Below are positions 28,801-40,800 of a stretch of DNA of 64,000 nt, piece by piece (position 1 is the first letter of the stretch; each line of letters opens with the position of its first letter). Source of the DNA: Yponomeuta sedellus. Lineage: Eukaryota > Arthropoda > Insecta > Lepidoptera > Yponomeutidae. The position numbers and the translations under genes are program-made. The notes below the pieces were generated by a model, which was given only the letters and a program-made list of their open reading frames with translations, made no database searches and was not told the origin of the DNA. The stretch lies in assembly GCA_934045075.1 (NCBI GenBank), contig OW203724.1:4551908-4615907 (forward strand), read 5' to 3'.

Positions 28801-31800
28801 GGCAGCTGAGCAGTATAGTTTTCTTTCAAATGCGTGGTTTTTTTTTCGACTAGGCGGTGGACCTGTTCTATAGTGCTGTGGGACCTTCGAAACCCAAACT
28901 GATGGTCTGAGATCAGCTTAATTTGGGAAATTTATGGCATGAGCCTTCTCAGAAACAGAATTTCTAAGACTTGAGGGAATAGGCAGCAAGCTTATTGGTC
29001 TATAAGAAGTCACGTTATCGGCTTGCTTGCCTGGTTTTGGTATTAGTATTATCTCTGCTATTTTCCACTGAGGTAGGAAAAAGCAATTCCAGAGTACAGC
29101 ATTATAAATCTGAGTTAAGTATGTAAGCCCCACGTCAGGAAGCTCTCTCATTACCTTGGCTGTTATGTTACCTGGTGCTTTATGTTGCTCCGACTGTTTG
29201 ATAGCTAGCCTTGTTTCTTTATTTGTGAATTTCTGGATTGGTTTATCTAGTTGATAAACTTTACTAAGGTGTTCAGATACTTCTGCTAATTTATTGAATG
29301 CTGTATGAGGGTTTGGTACAAATACATTACTGAAATAAATTGGCCTTTTCGATGTCACTTTTGGCCCAGTTGCCGTGATCCTTACTTAAAGGGGATTTAA
29401 AAGGTATGGGCCTTTTTAATTTCTTTACTGCTTTCCAAAGGGAGTATGCTGTTGCTGCCGTTGCATCCAGTCTTCTCAAGTATCTTTCTATCCCATGATT
29501 TCAGTTTGCATTAAGTTGAATTCTTTTTTGTCGCCAGGATATCGTGTAGAATGCCATCTCTTCCTTGCTGTTTTCTTCCTATGAATCATGTCTCTTATAG
29601 CTTTCGGGTATTCGATTTGCGAATTGTACTTTTTCGAAGTTGATTGTGGTGTGGCTTTCCATGCCGCCTCTTGTATACAATTGTTAAAATTGTTTAACAG
29701 CTGAAAAAATGTCATCATATGATTTTAATGATTTTTTGTTCAGTGAGTCGTTGACTAGCTCACGAAAGTATTCCCAATTGGTGTTTTTTGAATGTAGTCT
29801 GCATGCCCCAATGATGTTTGTGATTCTTCCATTCAATTCTGCTATGACTGGCGAATGATCAGAGGTTAACTCAAAACATGAACGGCATTTGATGTAGGGA
29901 GTAGGTGATATTACTTAAGTCATAATTTTATCTGTCTGTCTTGTCTGTCCACACTCCACACCTTTAATCTCGGAAATGCATTGAGGTATGGAGTTGAAAT
30001 AGAAACCGTACCCTCCAAAAATGTATATTTAAACAATCAAAGCAGTCAAATTCGGTATCATATGGTATTTCTCCTTGAACTAGAACTATGAAAGCCAAGT
30101 AATATCGTGTCGTACTACAAATACTGAAGAAATCTCTTACCGAGATAAGCTCGCCTTTGTACATTATTTCTTATGTGATGACCTATTTTATGTTTCGTGT
30201 GCAATAAACTATAATAATAATAAATACAGGGGGTGCTAACTAGCGCTGCCAATGGAATTAAAATCGTAATAGTACATTACACAACCAGGGTGGTAATACA
30301 AAGTGTTCGCGCGAGAATCGATCGCGCGACGTAATCATGAATCTGTTGTCATTCATTCACCACTCATTCGTTCCGGTGCCGTCGCTCGTGCCGCTCGCTC
30401 GCTACTAATAATTTATCCAGCCATCTGCATACACATTCGCACGGTGACATACGCGCGTGATAAGTGCTCGAATTCTCGTGAAGTGATAGACATTTGGTGA
30501 CCAAGAAACTTTATCAGCTCAAAGAACAATATATTGATAATATTAGACAATAAGTGAACAGTGCAGGAGTGTTCTCCGTACGCTGGACGCATCAGCTCAT
30601 CCATTACCGCTCATCATTTGCCCAACAGCTAATGCGAGCCAACATCCACCATCACCAAGTAAGTCCATTCACTTCCTCCCATTCCGCTCTCTCAACCAGC
30701 CCATCGTGAGGTAGACCTAGCCGACACTGGCTAACTACCACAAAGAAAGGCCGAGATCGCAGAAGTTTGCGGCCCGAGCTGCAAGCGAGGGATGTAAATA
30801 TGCGATCGAGAGCTTTCTTTATTACCTCCCGTGTTGTGTACATCTTTTTATGTCTACACTTGGCCAAAAAGCCACTTTATTGCCAGGTGTGGCATAAATT
30901 ATTTTACAATACGTTTTTTTCAAAAAGTTATCTTCATTCAGTGATAACTATTTTTAGAACATGAAGTCTTGAATGTAGTATCATATCAACACTCTAGGCT
31001 CTAAAACGCCCGTTTAAAGAAAAACATATTATAATTCAAATTATGATTTTTCTCTCTTGGTTAGGTAGTTAGCACCCCGAAGCGCCTTAAAGAATCTCTA
31101 CTGCCTAGCTTATAAACGATTCTGATTGCTCTCTTCTGCAAGTTGAACATGGTCTCAATTTCTGCTGCCCGTGCTCACAGTATTTAATTTAATTTATTTT
31201 AAGTTTGCCATACGACATAAAAAAAAAATATTTCATAAACAATTTTTTTTATTTTTTTTTATAACCATGGAAGAAACTAAAATAAACAAGTCTAGCAGTT
31301 GCGACGTCAGCTAGTTCCCTAATTCTTTTAACTGCATATGCTGCTGAACTAAGTCTAAGAACTAAGTTTCTCACACAAGTATTGGTGTCGGTGGTGGTGT
31401 GTTCGTATCTTGCTTCTGCTTGAAAAAATGAGAGGGAGGGCGGTGCATTAACTAACCGCATGATGCTTGTGGGATTTTTGGCGGAATTTAGCATAGTAAT
31501 TTTCTCATTTTAAAGCTTTTTTGAATTTAAAATAACTTATAAACCAATGTAGTACCCAAGAGAGAGAGAGAGAGAGAGAGAGCATTATTTGTATTGTCAA
31601 AGTAATTTTCAAATTTTAAAAATAAGTGACGTGTCATCTGCAAATAATACTATCTCTTACATGTTTTGAGCCATGAACGGCAAATCATTTACATATACAA
31701 GAAAGAGGAACGACCACAAATTCGATCTGTGGCACTCCTATCTTAACTCTGACTTTGACGATTAAGTTTTATTTCTGTCAGCTCTTTGAACCCTTCCTTC

Positions 31801-34800
31801 TAAATATGATCTCATAAGATTTACGCTTTTTCAATTTATTCCGTAGTGTTTAAGAGAAGTGTTATATGGTCTACACAATTGAATGCCTTCGACAAGTTAC
31901 AGAAAACACCTAAAAGAATGCTTTAGATGTTTTCGGTAGCATCCATCAACTTTCTAAGAGCAACTTGCTAAGAAACAATATTTTCTTAGAGCATTTATGT
32001 CGTACATTTTGCAGACAAGTCCCTGGCTGCTCTAACACTGTCTCTGGCCACACTCACAGCTGAAAAGGCGAGGATGGAAGAAGCTTTCCAAGCTGATAAA
32101 AAAGTTACTAGAGATAAGGTAAAACCATAGCCATGATTATATCAACTTTATTCATTCATCTTGGAATGTTATCTTTGTATTATACAAAATACCTGTAAAT
32201 AATTGGTACAATGTGGGGTTGCAGTACGAAAATATTATTTCCACACTGAAGGAAGAAACCAAAAGTTTGATTCTGCAGCATCAGACGGAAATTAACAATT
32301 TGCGAGCTAAAATAACGTATGAGATTCAGGAAAGAGAGAATGAGACAGCTGATCATGCTGCTATGATGAAGTGAGTTTGTGCTTATTTTCAATAATATGC
32401 TCTTTGTTTATTTTGGATTTGCTCTATGTTTATAGAATCTAATCAGACAGGTGTACCCCTTTTAAAAAAAAACAGGTTCATTACGCTATGGCCTCACAGA
32501 GAAAGAAATCATACTTTATTCATTCCAATTATAGCCTTCAATACTAATATATTTTACCCTCTTGTATTTTTAGGGAATTTCAAATGAAGTTCAATGTGGA
32601 AAGAAAGACGAAAGAGAAACTTGAAGACAAATGTGCCAGCAGCTCTGAAGCACAGGGTAAGATTTGCTACTCTCCAAAGAACAGAATTACATACTCGTAG
32701 TGTCGCTATCCAAAACGTCCTTGGTCTATCAGAATTAGTATTTCTTAATGATTCGCGATAATCATACATAGTTATATATTAAACGGGTCAAATCGCGATC
32801 TAATCGCGACCACGGCAACTCACGCTGCCGAAACGTCGTTAAATAAGGTAATTACGTTTTATGTAATAAATAATCGCGATAAGACCCGTTTAATATATAA
32901 CTATCAGAATTAAACAATCGGCCTTCAGAGTAGCACTTAGTACTCTTAAGTGTCACTTATAAGAGTGGTATCTTAAACTCTTATCAGGCGGAACTGATAA
33001 TTATGAAATTTTGTTGGATTGCCGTCCAAGATACAGCGGTCAAGTTGTTAGAACACGGTTAAATAAGAAAAGGACTGAATAACTATTGAGTTATTATTTA
33101 ACGGGTCTTAATCGTTATTGTCCTAAATCCGGATTAACTACTTTATCAGCAACACGTCATTATGTCCCCACCGAGGGGCACGGGTCTCTTCCCTGAGGAA
33201 GGTATCGACCATACTCCACCACGGGGGCCAAGTCCGGATTGGTGGAGGCTTGTAAGACTAGTGGCTGGTTTTACTGTCAGAAGTTTTCAAGTACCTACCT
33301 CAGTACCTACTTGATTTTAATTAATCCGTATTTAGGCCAATAATGTGTATTGCTCACGAAAGTTTTTGGGTTTTTCTTATGTAGGCTTTATACGTTCCGT
33401 TGGTGCCGGCTGTCTTGTAATGGCAGCCGTTAAGCCATGTCAGAGGCCTTATGGGCGGCTTGATAACTTCTGACAGTAAGGCCCGCCACTGTCTTACAAT
33501 CCTCTACCAACCCGGACTTGGTGCCCGTGGTGGAGTATGGCCTAACCTTCCTGCGATGCGAAGAGACCCGTGCCCCAGCAGTGGGAACATACAAGGGTTG
33601 ATAACGATACGTTCCACTGCCCGGAGCAGGCCTTCCCTCAGAAAGAGAGCAAAGGCTTAAACACTACTGTCTACCGTGGGTTGGCCATTTCAATGGGCTC
33701 GGGTTTAATTTTGAGTCTAATCGTGTTTATTTACTAGGTAGGTAATCTATTAACTTTATTTTTATTTTACTTTACTTTATACGGCTTTATTGTAAAAGCG
33801 AGAAACAAAATAGTTGTCCAGGCCCTTTAAGGCGGCCCCTCAAGTAGAATTTTCCATAAAAACATGGCTTGGTTTTTCTTTACAAACGACATACGCATGC
33901 ATGCATGGGGAACACAAATCTTCGTTTCATCCTACTTAGAACTGGAAATAAACTTATATAAAAAGAAAATACAGGCTTGAAAATTGTTTCTATGAAAAGT
34001 GTTATGAGCTATAATTTCATTTTAATTCTGTTATTCGCGGTGGTAAGCACGATCAAACCTCGATTTGTGTCTTCTAAACGTATTTTGAAAGTTTTATTGT
34101 GATCCGGCATGTCGTTTCTAAATAAAAACCAAATATGCACATGCACCTACCGACTATCACAATCCGACCTACCGCAATCCACTCCATCCAAAGGTTGTCT
34201 CTAAAAGATCGCTCTTAGCGATAAGACTGCCAATTGTATAACATTACTTAAACTTGAAACTCCTGGTTGTAATAATTTTTTTCCGGCTGTGCAATAAAGT
34301 GTTCTTTATGTATGTTTTTGTCAAGGAGCCGCCTTAGGTGGCAGCGTTATAATGCGATGTGTAACCGGCAGCGTCTTCGAGCGAGTTGGAGAAGCGCGTG
34401 CGCGATCTGAGCGGCGAGCTGGCGGCGGCGCAGCGGCGGCTGGCCCGCGCCGACGCCCGCGGCAGCGAGACGCCGGCGCTGCTTTTGCGGCTGCAGGAGA
34501 AGATGACGCTGCTCGAGCAGCGCCACTCCGTCGCCATCAGAGAGGTATACATCCTTGACAGACCTGTTCAGATTTTTTTTTTTAAGATTTAGATTAATTC
34601 ACTTTCAATTGTTATTGTAACGATAGTATAACATAATTATTTGTCTTATAATTATCCAATGAATAGTCCATACATTTTAAATATAGAGAAGTTACGGTTG
34701 GATATATAGACTCTGAAGCCTGTGGTAGATAAAATCTGTGATACAGGCGTCAGTGCCCTGTTGAAATGCTTACACAACTGTTCCATATTACAATCGAAAA

Positions 34801-37800
34801 AGATCAAATTAAATCAAGTATATTTCAACTTCAACGTCAATGTAGCCCTCGTGGCCTAGTCGAACAGAGTGATTGGAATCAATCACACGAGTTAAGCAAC
34901 AACAGCGGTCAGGTGCAGGATGGGTGAACGTATCGTGATTATCGCTAGTGGCATTCCGAGCGCTTCCGTTCTTCGCAAGGTTAAGGCGTAGGTGTCGGCT
35001 GTCATGTTATGGCAGTCGTTAAGCCAGGTCTGAGGCCTTATGGGCGGCTTGATAGTATAGATAGGCCCGCCACTGTGCGAGCCAGACAGCATGTTCCACG
35101 TAAGAGCAGTCTTAAGGGTGATGTTACGTTTGGCATTGTCTCGCTCGCAGAATCTAAAACTGTTGCGGCCTAATTTATATAAAAAAACACGAAGACAATG
35201 GCTAGTCGAGGTCCCAAACTAGGATACCACGTGCATTCAGGTCATGCCCAAGTCGCAAGCTTAATGAAATCGAACTCTGCGATTGAGCAACCCATCTGAA
35301 GACCAAGGCGACCACAGTATGTACTAACGCGGAAAGAGGCTATGTGTTTGCGGCTGCGCTCGCACCTTTCTATGGAGATTAAATAGCGTGACAGTTGTTT
35401 GTTACCAAGACAAGTGATTGTGTTGTGTGCAAGTTACGAGGTAAGATTATTATGCAAATATACTTTTACATTTATTACATCTGTTATAAGTGTGTATTTG
35501 GATCCTTGCTAACAGAAACATTTGAGTTCATTAATCATTCAATTATTACGTATTTACCAGCATAATATATTTACAAATTATATTATGCTATTTAAATGTG
35601 TTTGAAATGGATTCACTGAAAACGGCACAGTTTTATTGAAATTGCAAATTCCTCACAGCTTTATTATTGGGTATGTCGAAAAACGCTACTCGTCTAAAAC
35701 ACTTCTCAGAGGCAGTTTATTTAATCTGTGGCTACCTTTTCTCTTTACCACAGACTATTTGAACTGGATCTAAATAGTGTAAGGAATCGTATTTTTATAA
35801 GTAACATTGTTACAGTGATTTGTTCACTTTTATATAAAGAGAATTAGTATTGTATGAGTCGAATACATACTTCCAACATAATATTATGACGGTCAATTAT
35901 GATCTTATTTCTACAAACACGATTCCTCTAAGATCTTCTGATACAACAGTTAGTAATAAAGTCTTTCCTTTTATAACAGATTAATTAAACTGCCCTTGAG
36001 GAGTATTTTAAGGAATTTTGTTTCTCTAAATAACACAGTAAATGTGTACAACTTCATCATGAGCATCATCATTATCAGGCCACTATTGTCTACTACTGAA
36101 TATTATCATCATCAACCCATTATGTCCTCACCGAGAGGCACGGGTCTCTTCACTAAGGAAGGTATAGGCCATACTCCACCACGGGGGCCAAGTCCGGATT
36201 GGTGGAGGCTTGTAAGCTTCAAAACTTCTGACAGTAAGATCAACCACTAGTCTTTTTTTTATTTATTTTTTTTATTTTTTTTTTTTTTATTTATTTATAA
36301 AATTTCTTACATCTATCATTACAGGACAAGCCTAATGCGAAAGATGCGCTACAATATCAATTTTACATTGTATCCAGATCTACTATTTTAATACAACTTA
36401 TGTTTACTTTCCTAAAATAGTACTCAAAATGCATAGACAGGCCTTTGTGAACTCGTCAAAAGTGCATACAAATAAGTCCGTATGATCAGCCACCGTGTTG
36501 AGCGTGCGCAATGCACGCGTAAGCGGCGCGTCGCGGAGTAGGTTAGTGCGCGCGCGCGGCACCGCCAGCAGCCGCGGCCGTCGCCGCCGCGTGCAGTACT
36601 CGTCCGGCACGCACAGTTGGATGCACTCGAGGACGGACGGGTTGTGCAGCTCGCCACGTAATACTCTAAGTAAATAAGTGGCGAGAGACAGCTCCCTTCT
36701 CACCTCCAGTTGATAGTACCCAACCATACCGAGGACAAACAGCGTAGGATATAAGAGCGGATATCCCGGATATACGCCATACATTTTAAGGTAGAGGAAC
36801 CTTACAAATTTGTTTTGTATTTTCTCCATCATGGCTTTGTACTTGGCCTGCTTTGGAGACCAAATAGCCGCGTTGCCCTCAAAATGGCTTCTTACTAGTG
36901 CTTCAAATAAGACACGTAAAGCAGCAATGTTGGTGAAAGCATTTGCCTGTCGCAGTAAGAATCCTAAATTACGGTACGCTTTTTTACATACGTCGGTGAC
37001 GTGTTGTTTGAAATTCAAATCTGGAGCAAAGCAGACGCCCAAGTCCCTTACTTCAGCGACGCGCTTCAGAGGTACCCCGTCGATCTGGTAAGGATAGTGA
37101 TGTGGGGCTCGCGCCCGGCTGAAGGACATTATTGAGCACTTTGCTAAGTTAAAATATAGCTTATTCTCCTGGCTCCAATTGACAACTCTATCTATATCCT
37201 GCTGCATTTTATGATGATCAGCTATATCTTTTATGACAAATATCAGCTTCACGTCATCAGCAAACAAAAGACAAGTAGAATTTAAAACTACATTTGGTAA
37301 ATCATTGATCATTAAGACAAACTGTAGCGGTCCCAAATCACTACCCTGACTTACGCCTGATCTAGTGTAGTAGGGCTTTGAGTGGCATCCACCACAGTCG
37401 ACAAACTGGCATCGGTCTTTTAAATAGCTAGCAAAGAAAGCCAAAGTGTGTGAAGAGCAGCCCGCGTTGGCTAACTTCATGAGAAGCACATCATTGTCGA
37501 CTGTGTCGAATGCCTTCTTAAAGTCTAAATACGCGACATCCACCTGGACCCCGGCATCCACCGCTGGCAAGAGGCATGTCATTAAATTAAGTAAATTCCC
37601 TGCTGTCCCACGCGCAGGTCGAAAGCCGTATTGCGCATCGGTCAGCTGAGCATCTACTTGCGTGTACAAACACTGGTGCACAGCCGATTCGAAGATCTTC
37701 GCAGGAGTACATAAGACCGCCACTGGTCTATAGTGGCTGGGTTCCGGCCCACCGCGACCCTTTGGTACCGGCACGACTCTTGTAAGCTTCCAGATCTTAG

Positions 37801-40800
37801 GAAATTTAGCGGCCGCTAAGCAGACGTTAAAAATGTGCAACAAAGGCTCCTCTAATACTCTGCGGCAGTCTTTAAAAAGGAAAGGTGGTACACCATCCGG
37901 TCCAACCGAACGCTTTGCGGGCAGGCGAGCGAGCGCGCGCTGCACGTCCTGCGGCTCCAGCGCCGCGATGTGCGCCCGCGCGCTACTCGCCACGCTCGCC
38001 GCGCTCGCCATTCGAGCATTCAGTTCGGGTGACTCTGAGTTGTAAACCGAATAAAAGTACTGAGCAAACTCGTCAGCGCATTCTTGAGCTGAGAGAGCTC
38101 GTCCATTCTTTATTAATCTATGCTGGTTCAGGTTTCCTCTTTTTGCCCGTACATAGCTCCAGAACGCTTTAGGGTCCGATGCCAGGTGGTTTTGAACCCG
38201 CTCCCGATATCGGTCGTGAGCGAGCGCCGTCTCCATTTTCACTTTTGCTCTGCTCCTAGCGAATGCCACGTAATCACTACGTGACTTACTCGTCTTGTAC
38301 AACTTATGTAGTGCATATTTTTCTTTAATATTTCTTATTATGTCACCTGTATACCACACTGGATAGACGTTTCTGTGATTTTGCGGCAATTGCTTTTTAA
38401 GAGGAACACACACATCTAAAATGCTATTGATCTTACTGTAGAAACTATCTAAAACCAGATCAGGATCGCATAAACTGTAAGTTTCGCTCCAATCTATATT
38501 ACTAAGAGAGCTGTACAGTAGTGGAAAGTTAGCTTTATTAAAATTCCACTGCTTGAGTGTAGTTGCGGCTGGCAAACGAGTTACAGGGGCAAGGGCCGCG
38601 CAGGGCTTGGCCGCGGCCGCGACGGCGACGGCGAGCGGCGGGTGGTAGGGGTCGACGGGCAGCAGCGCCTCGTCGGCTGCGCGCACCGTCACGCCGCTGC
38701 GCCCGCTCAACACCAAGTCCAGCTGTCTATCGTTACAGTTTGGAATCTCATTGCATTGGACGAGTTCACAAAAAGCTACAAAATATTCGTAATAGCTGCA
38801 AACAATATTATTACTCGAGAATAAATTAAAATCCCCTATTATTACAATATTGTTCTTATATCTGACACACATTTTCTCTAATATTTCAAATAATATCATG
38901 TACTCAGACTCATCTGTTTGCGGAGCAATATAAACTGTACACAAAACAAACAAAAATCGGTTCTTTGTATAAACAGAACAACCGATTAATTCAAAATTAT
39001 GATTGTCTATATTAAATGTAATATCAGTCATTTGTATCATCCTAAGCTCAAACCGCGGTGAGGCGGCTATAAGGACGCCACCCTGCTTACGGCCATCAGC
39101 GCGATCGCATCGCAATACATGGTGACTTGGAAGAGCAATCTCTGCATTTTGTATTGAATCATTGAGACCTGTTTCTGTAATTGCAAATATCTCTGAGTTC
39201 GATGATTCCAAGAGTGATAAAAATTGCGACGTCTTTGTCCTCATACCTCTTACATTTTGGTACAGAATGTCTATACAATTATTCACTGTTGAAAGCTCGC
39301 GTCTTTGCACGAAATGGCTGAGTCCATTTTTTTATGCATGCGTTCTTGGGCCATACATCGTTTGATAATACCAAATGGGCCAGACTCGATGGGACCACCA
39401 ATTTAAATGAAGCATAATCGCCACGGGAGTTTAATACTTGCACCTTACAGGCTTCGCTCTTGCAAACATCACATAAATAAGCACTGACTTGGGCGGCCGC
39501 TGTGCCAACTTTTAAATAGTAAAGATGAAGATACTCCATCCTTTCCGAAGCTTCGAACCCAATAACTGCGGGATCAGCTGTGCCGCGCAGCACGGGCGCC
39601 GCAGGTGTGGGCGCGGGGGGCACTCGACCGCGGCGGCCGCGGCGCCGGCGTACCTCCTCCCAGCCTTCCCGCTCCTCAGCGGGTGGAGACACGGCTTCAT
39701 CTGGGAGCGATGCTCCAGATTGACTCAGGTCATCGTTGATAGATATTACCGTTTTCTTGCCCTCTGATGTATCGAGTACGTTTCCTGATGTCGCCCTTCC
39801 AACTTCGTTAGTTCCAACCTCGTTAGTAGGCAGCCTATTAGTGTTATTTTCCGTGACCTGAGTGAAAGACTTCTTTTTAGCTTTTCGTTTCTGCGCAGGA
39901 TGTTTTACTGTAGGACCATCTTGTATCTCCCTGTTTTGAATGGGATAAGCTTGTTTTACGACAGCTTCCAGCGCTGACACCCTGTCAGTGAGGCCTCCAA
40001 TCACTTCCATAAACACTTTGGTCACCTTTTCAGTTTGCTCGGTCATCAGGGCTTGTAGTTCTTCCCTCACAATCATCCTAATAATGTCAGAGTGGTTATC
40101 ATAACCTGTTTTTTTCCTAATGGTAACGTTATCAGGTTCAACCGTCACAGGAAGATCAACGGCCTTCCCTGCTCGCTCAGTGGTGGAAAACGGCAGTTCG
40201 TGAACAGAGAGAATACTGTCATTCAGTGGTTCCCTTGACTCAGGCGCCCTGCGGACCGGCGTGTCATCGTTTCCCGAAACACGCGTATTCCTTTTGGCTG
40301 CACAAGGCTGGCACTTCCATGATGTCTTCAGTTTTTCTCGATTTTCCCTAAACTCAGCCGAGGTGATGTTGGCACAAGCGTAGTGGTAAGGAGCTTTGCA
40401 GGTATTACAACACAACACCTCGCCCCACCGTATTGCTTTAACGCAGCTGTGACAATTCATTATAATTGTTCTTCGAAAAGCCTACGACGATGCGGATCGC
40501 GTAGCACTCGCGGCGTAGCACTCGTAGCGTATCAAGTAGCGGCGCCGCGTCAACCGATCACTTATTTCGCCGCAGGCGCGTAGCGCACGATGGTTCGGTC
40601 GTCAGCAAGCTCGCCTCTCCAGCACGCGATACAAGTTCAAGTCTCGCGCGCAGCAAGCGCGCAATTTACTGTGTTTAATTTTTAATTGAACACAACTTCA
40701 CTGCTATCTCACTCTAGGTCCACCCACTGGGAGGAGTTACTCCATAAGAACACCACAAGAGTAAACGAGATTTGGAAATTTCACCAAACGACCAATCACC

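Larger units (their letters stand above)
27487..29905 (-). pseudogene. Decayed Jockey-type LINE ORF2, with two later insertions
   Basis: Reading on the minus strand from 29905: the end of the endonuclease (LTSDHSPVIAELNG), a linker (YPKAIRDMIHRKKTARKRWH), reverse transcriptase (APGNITAKVMRELPDVG, EIILIPKPGKQ, SYRPISLLPI, GSVMGPILYLIYTYDLP, GTFADDTAVLAS) and the C-terminus (YITNDNLHK, INYETYTKRIKSHLNNLA). Many frameshifts and stops. Two small elements with target duplications interrupt the part before 28300. It lies in GCC1 intron 2. Confidence 0.88.
36250..40665 (-). mobile_element. CR1-like LINE, both ORFs apparently intact
   Basis: Minus-strand element with ORF1 (40460-39279), ORF2 (39310-36404) overlapping by 32 nt, a short 3' UTR and an A-rich tail (T-rich on + at 36250-36300). 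The 5' end is uncertain; the GC-rich region up to about 40665 is taken as its 5' UTR. I found no target duplication. It sits in GCC1 intron 6, antisense to the gene, beside 5S-like SINE pieces. Confidence 0.85.

Noticed and set aside
36424..36657. Arg/Ala-rich frames opposite or beside the CR1-like ORF2 (also 37833-38172, 38563-38829)
   Set aside because: GC-rich codons of ORF2 create open shadow frames; the reverse-transcriptase frame is the supported one.
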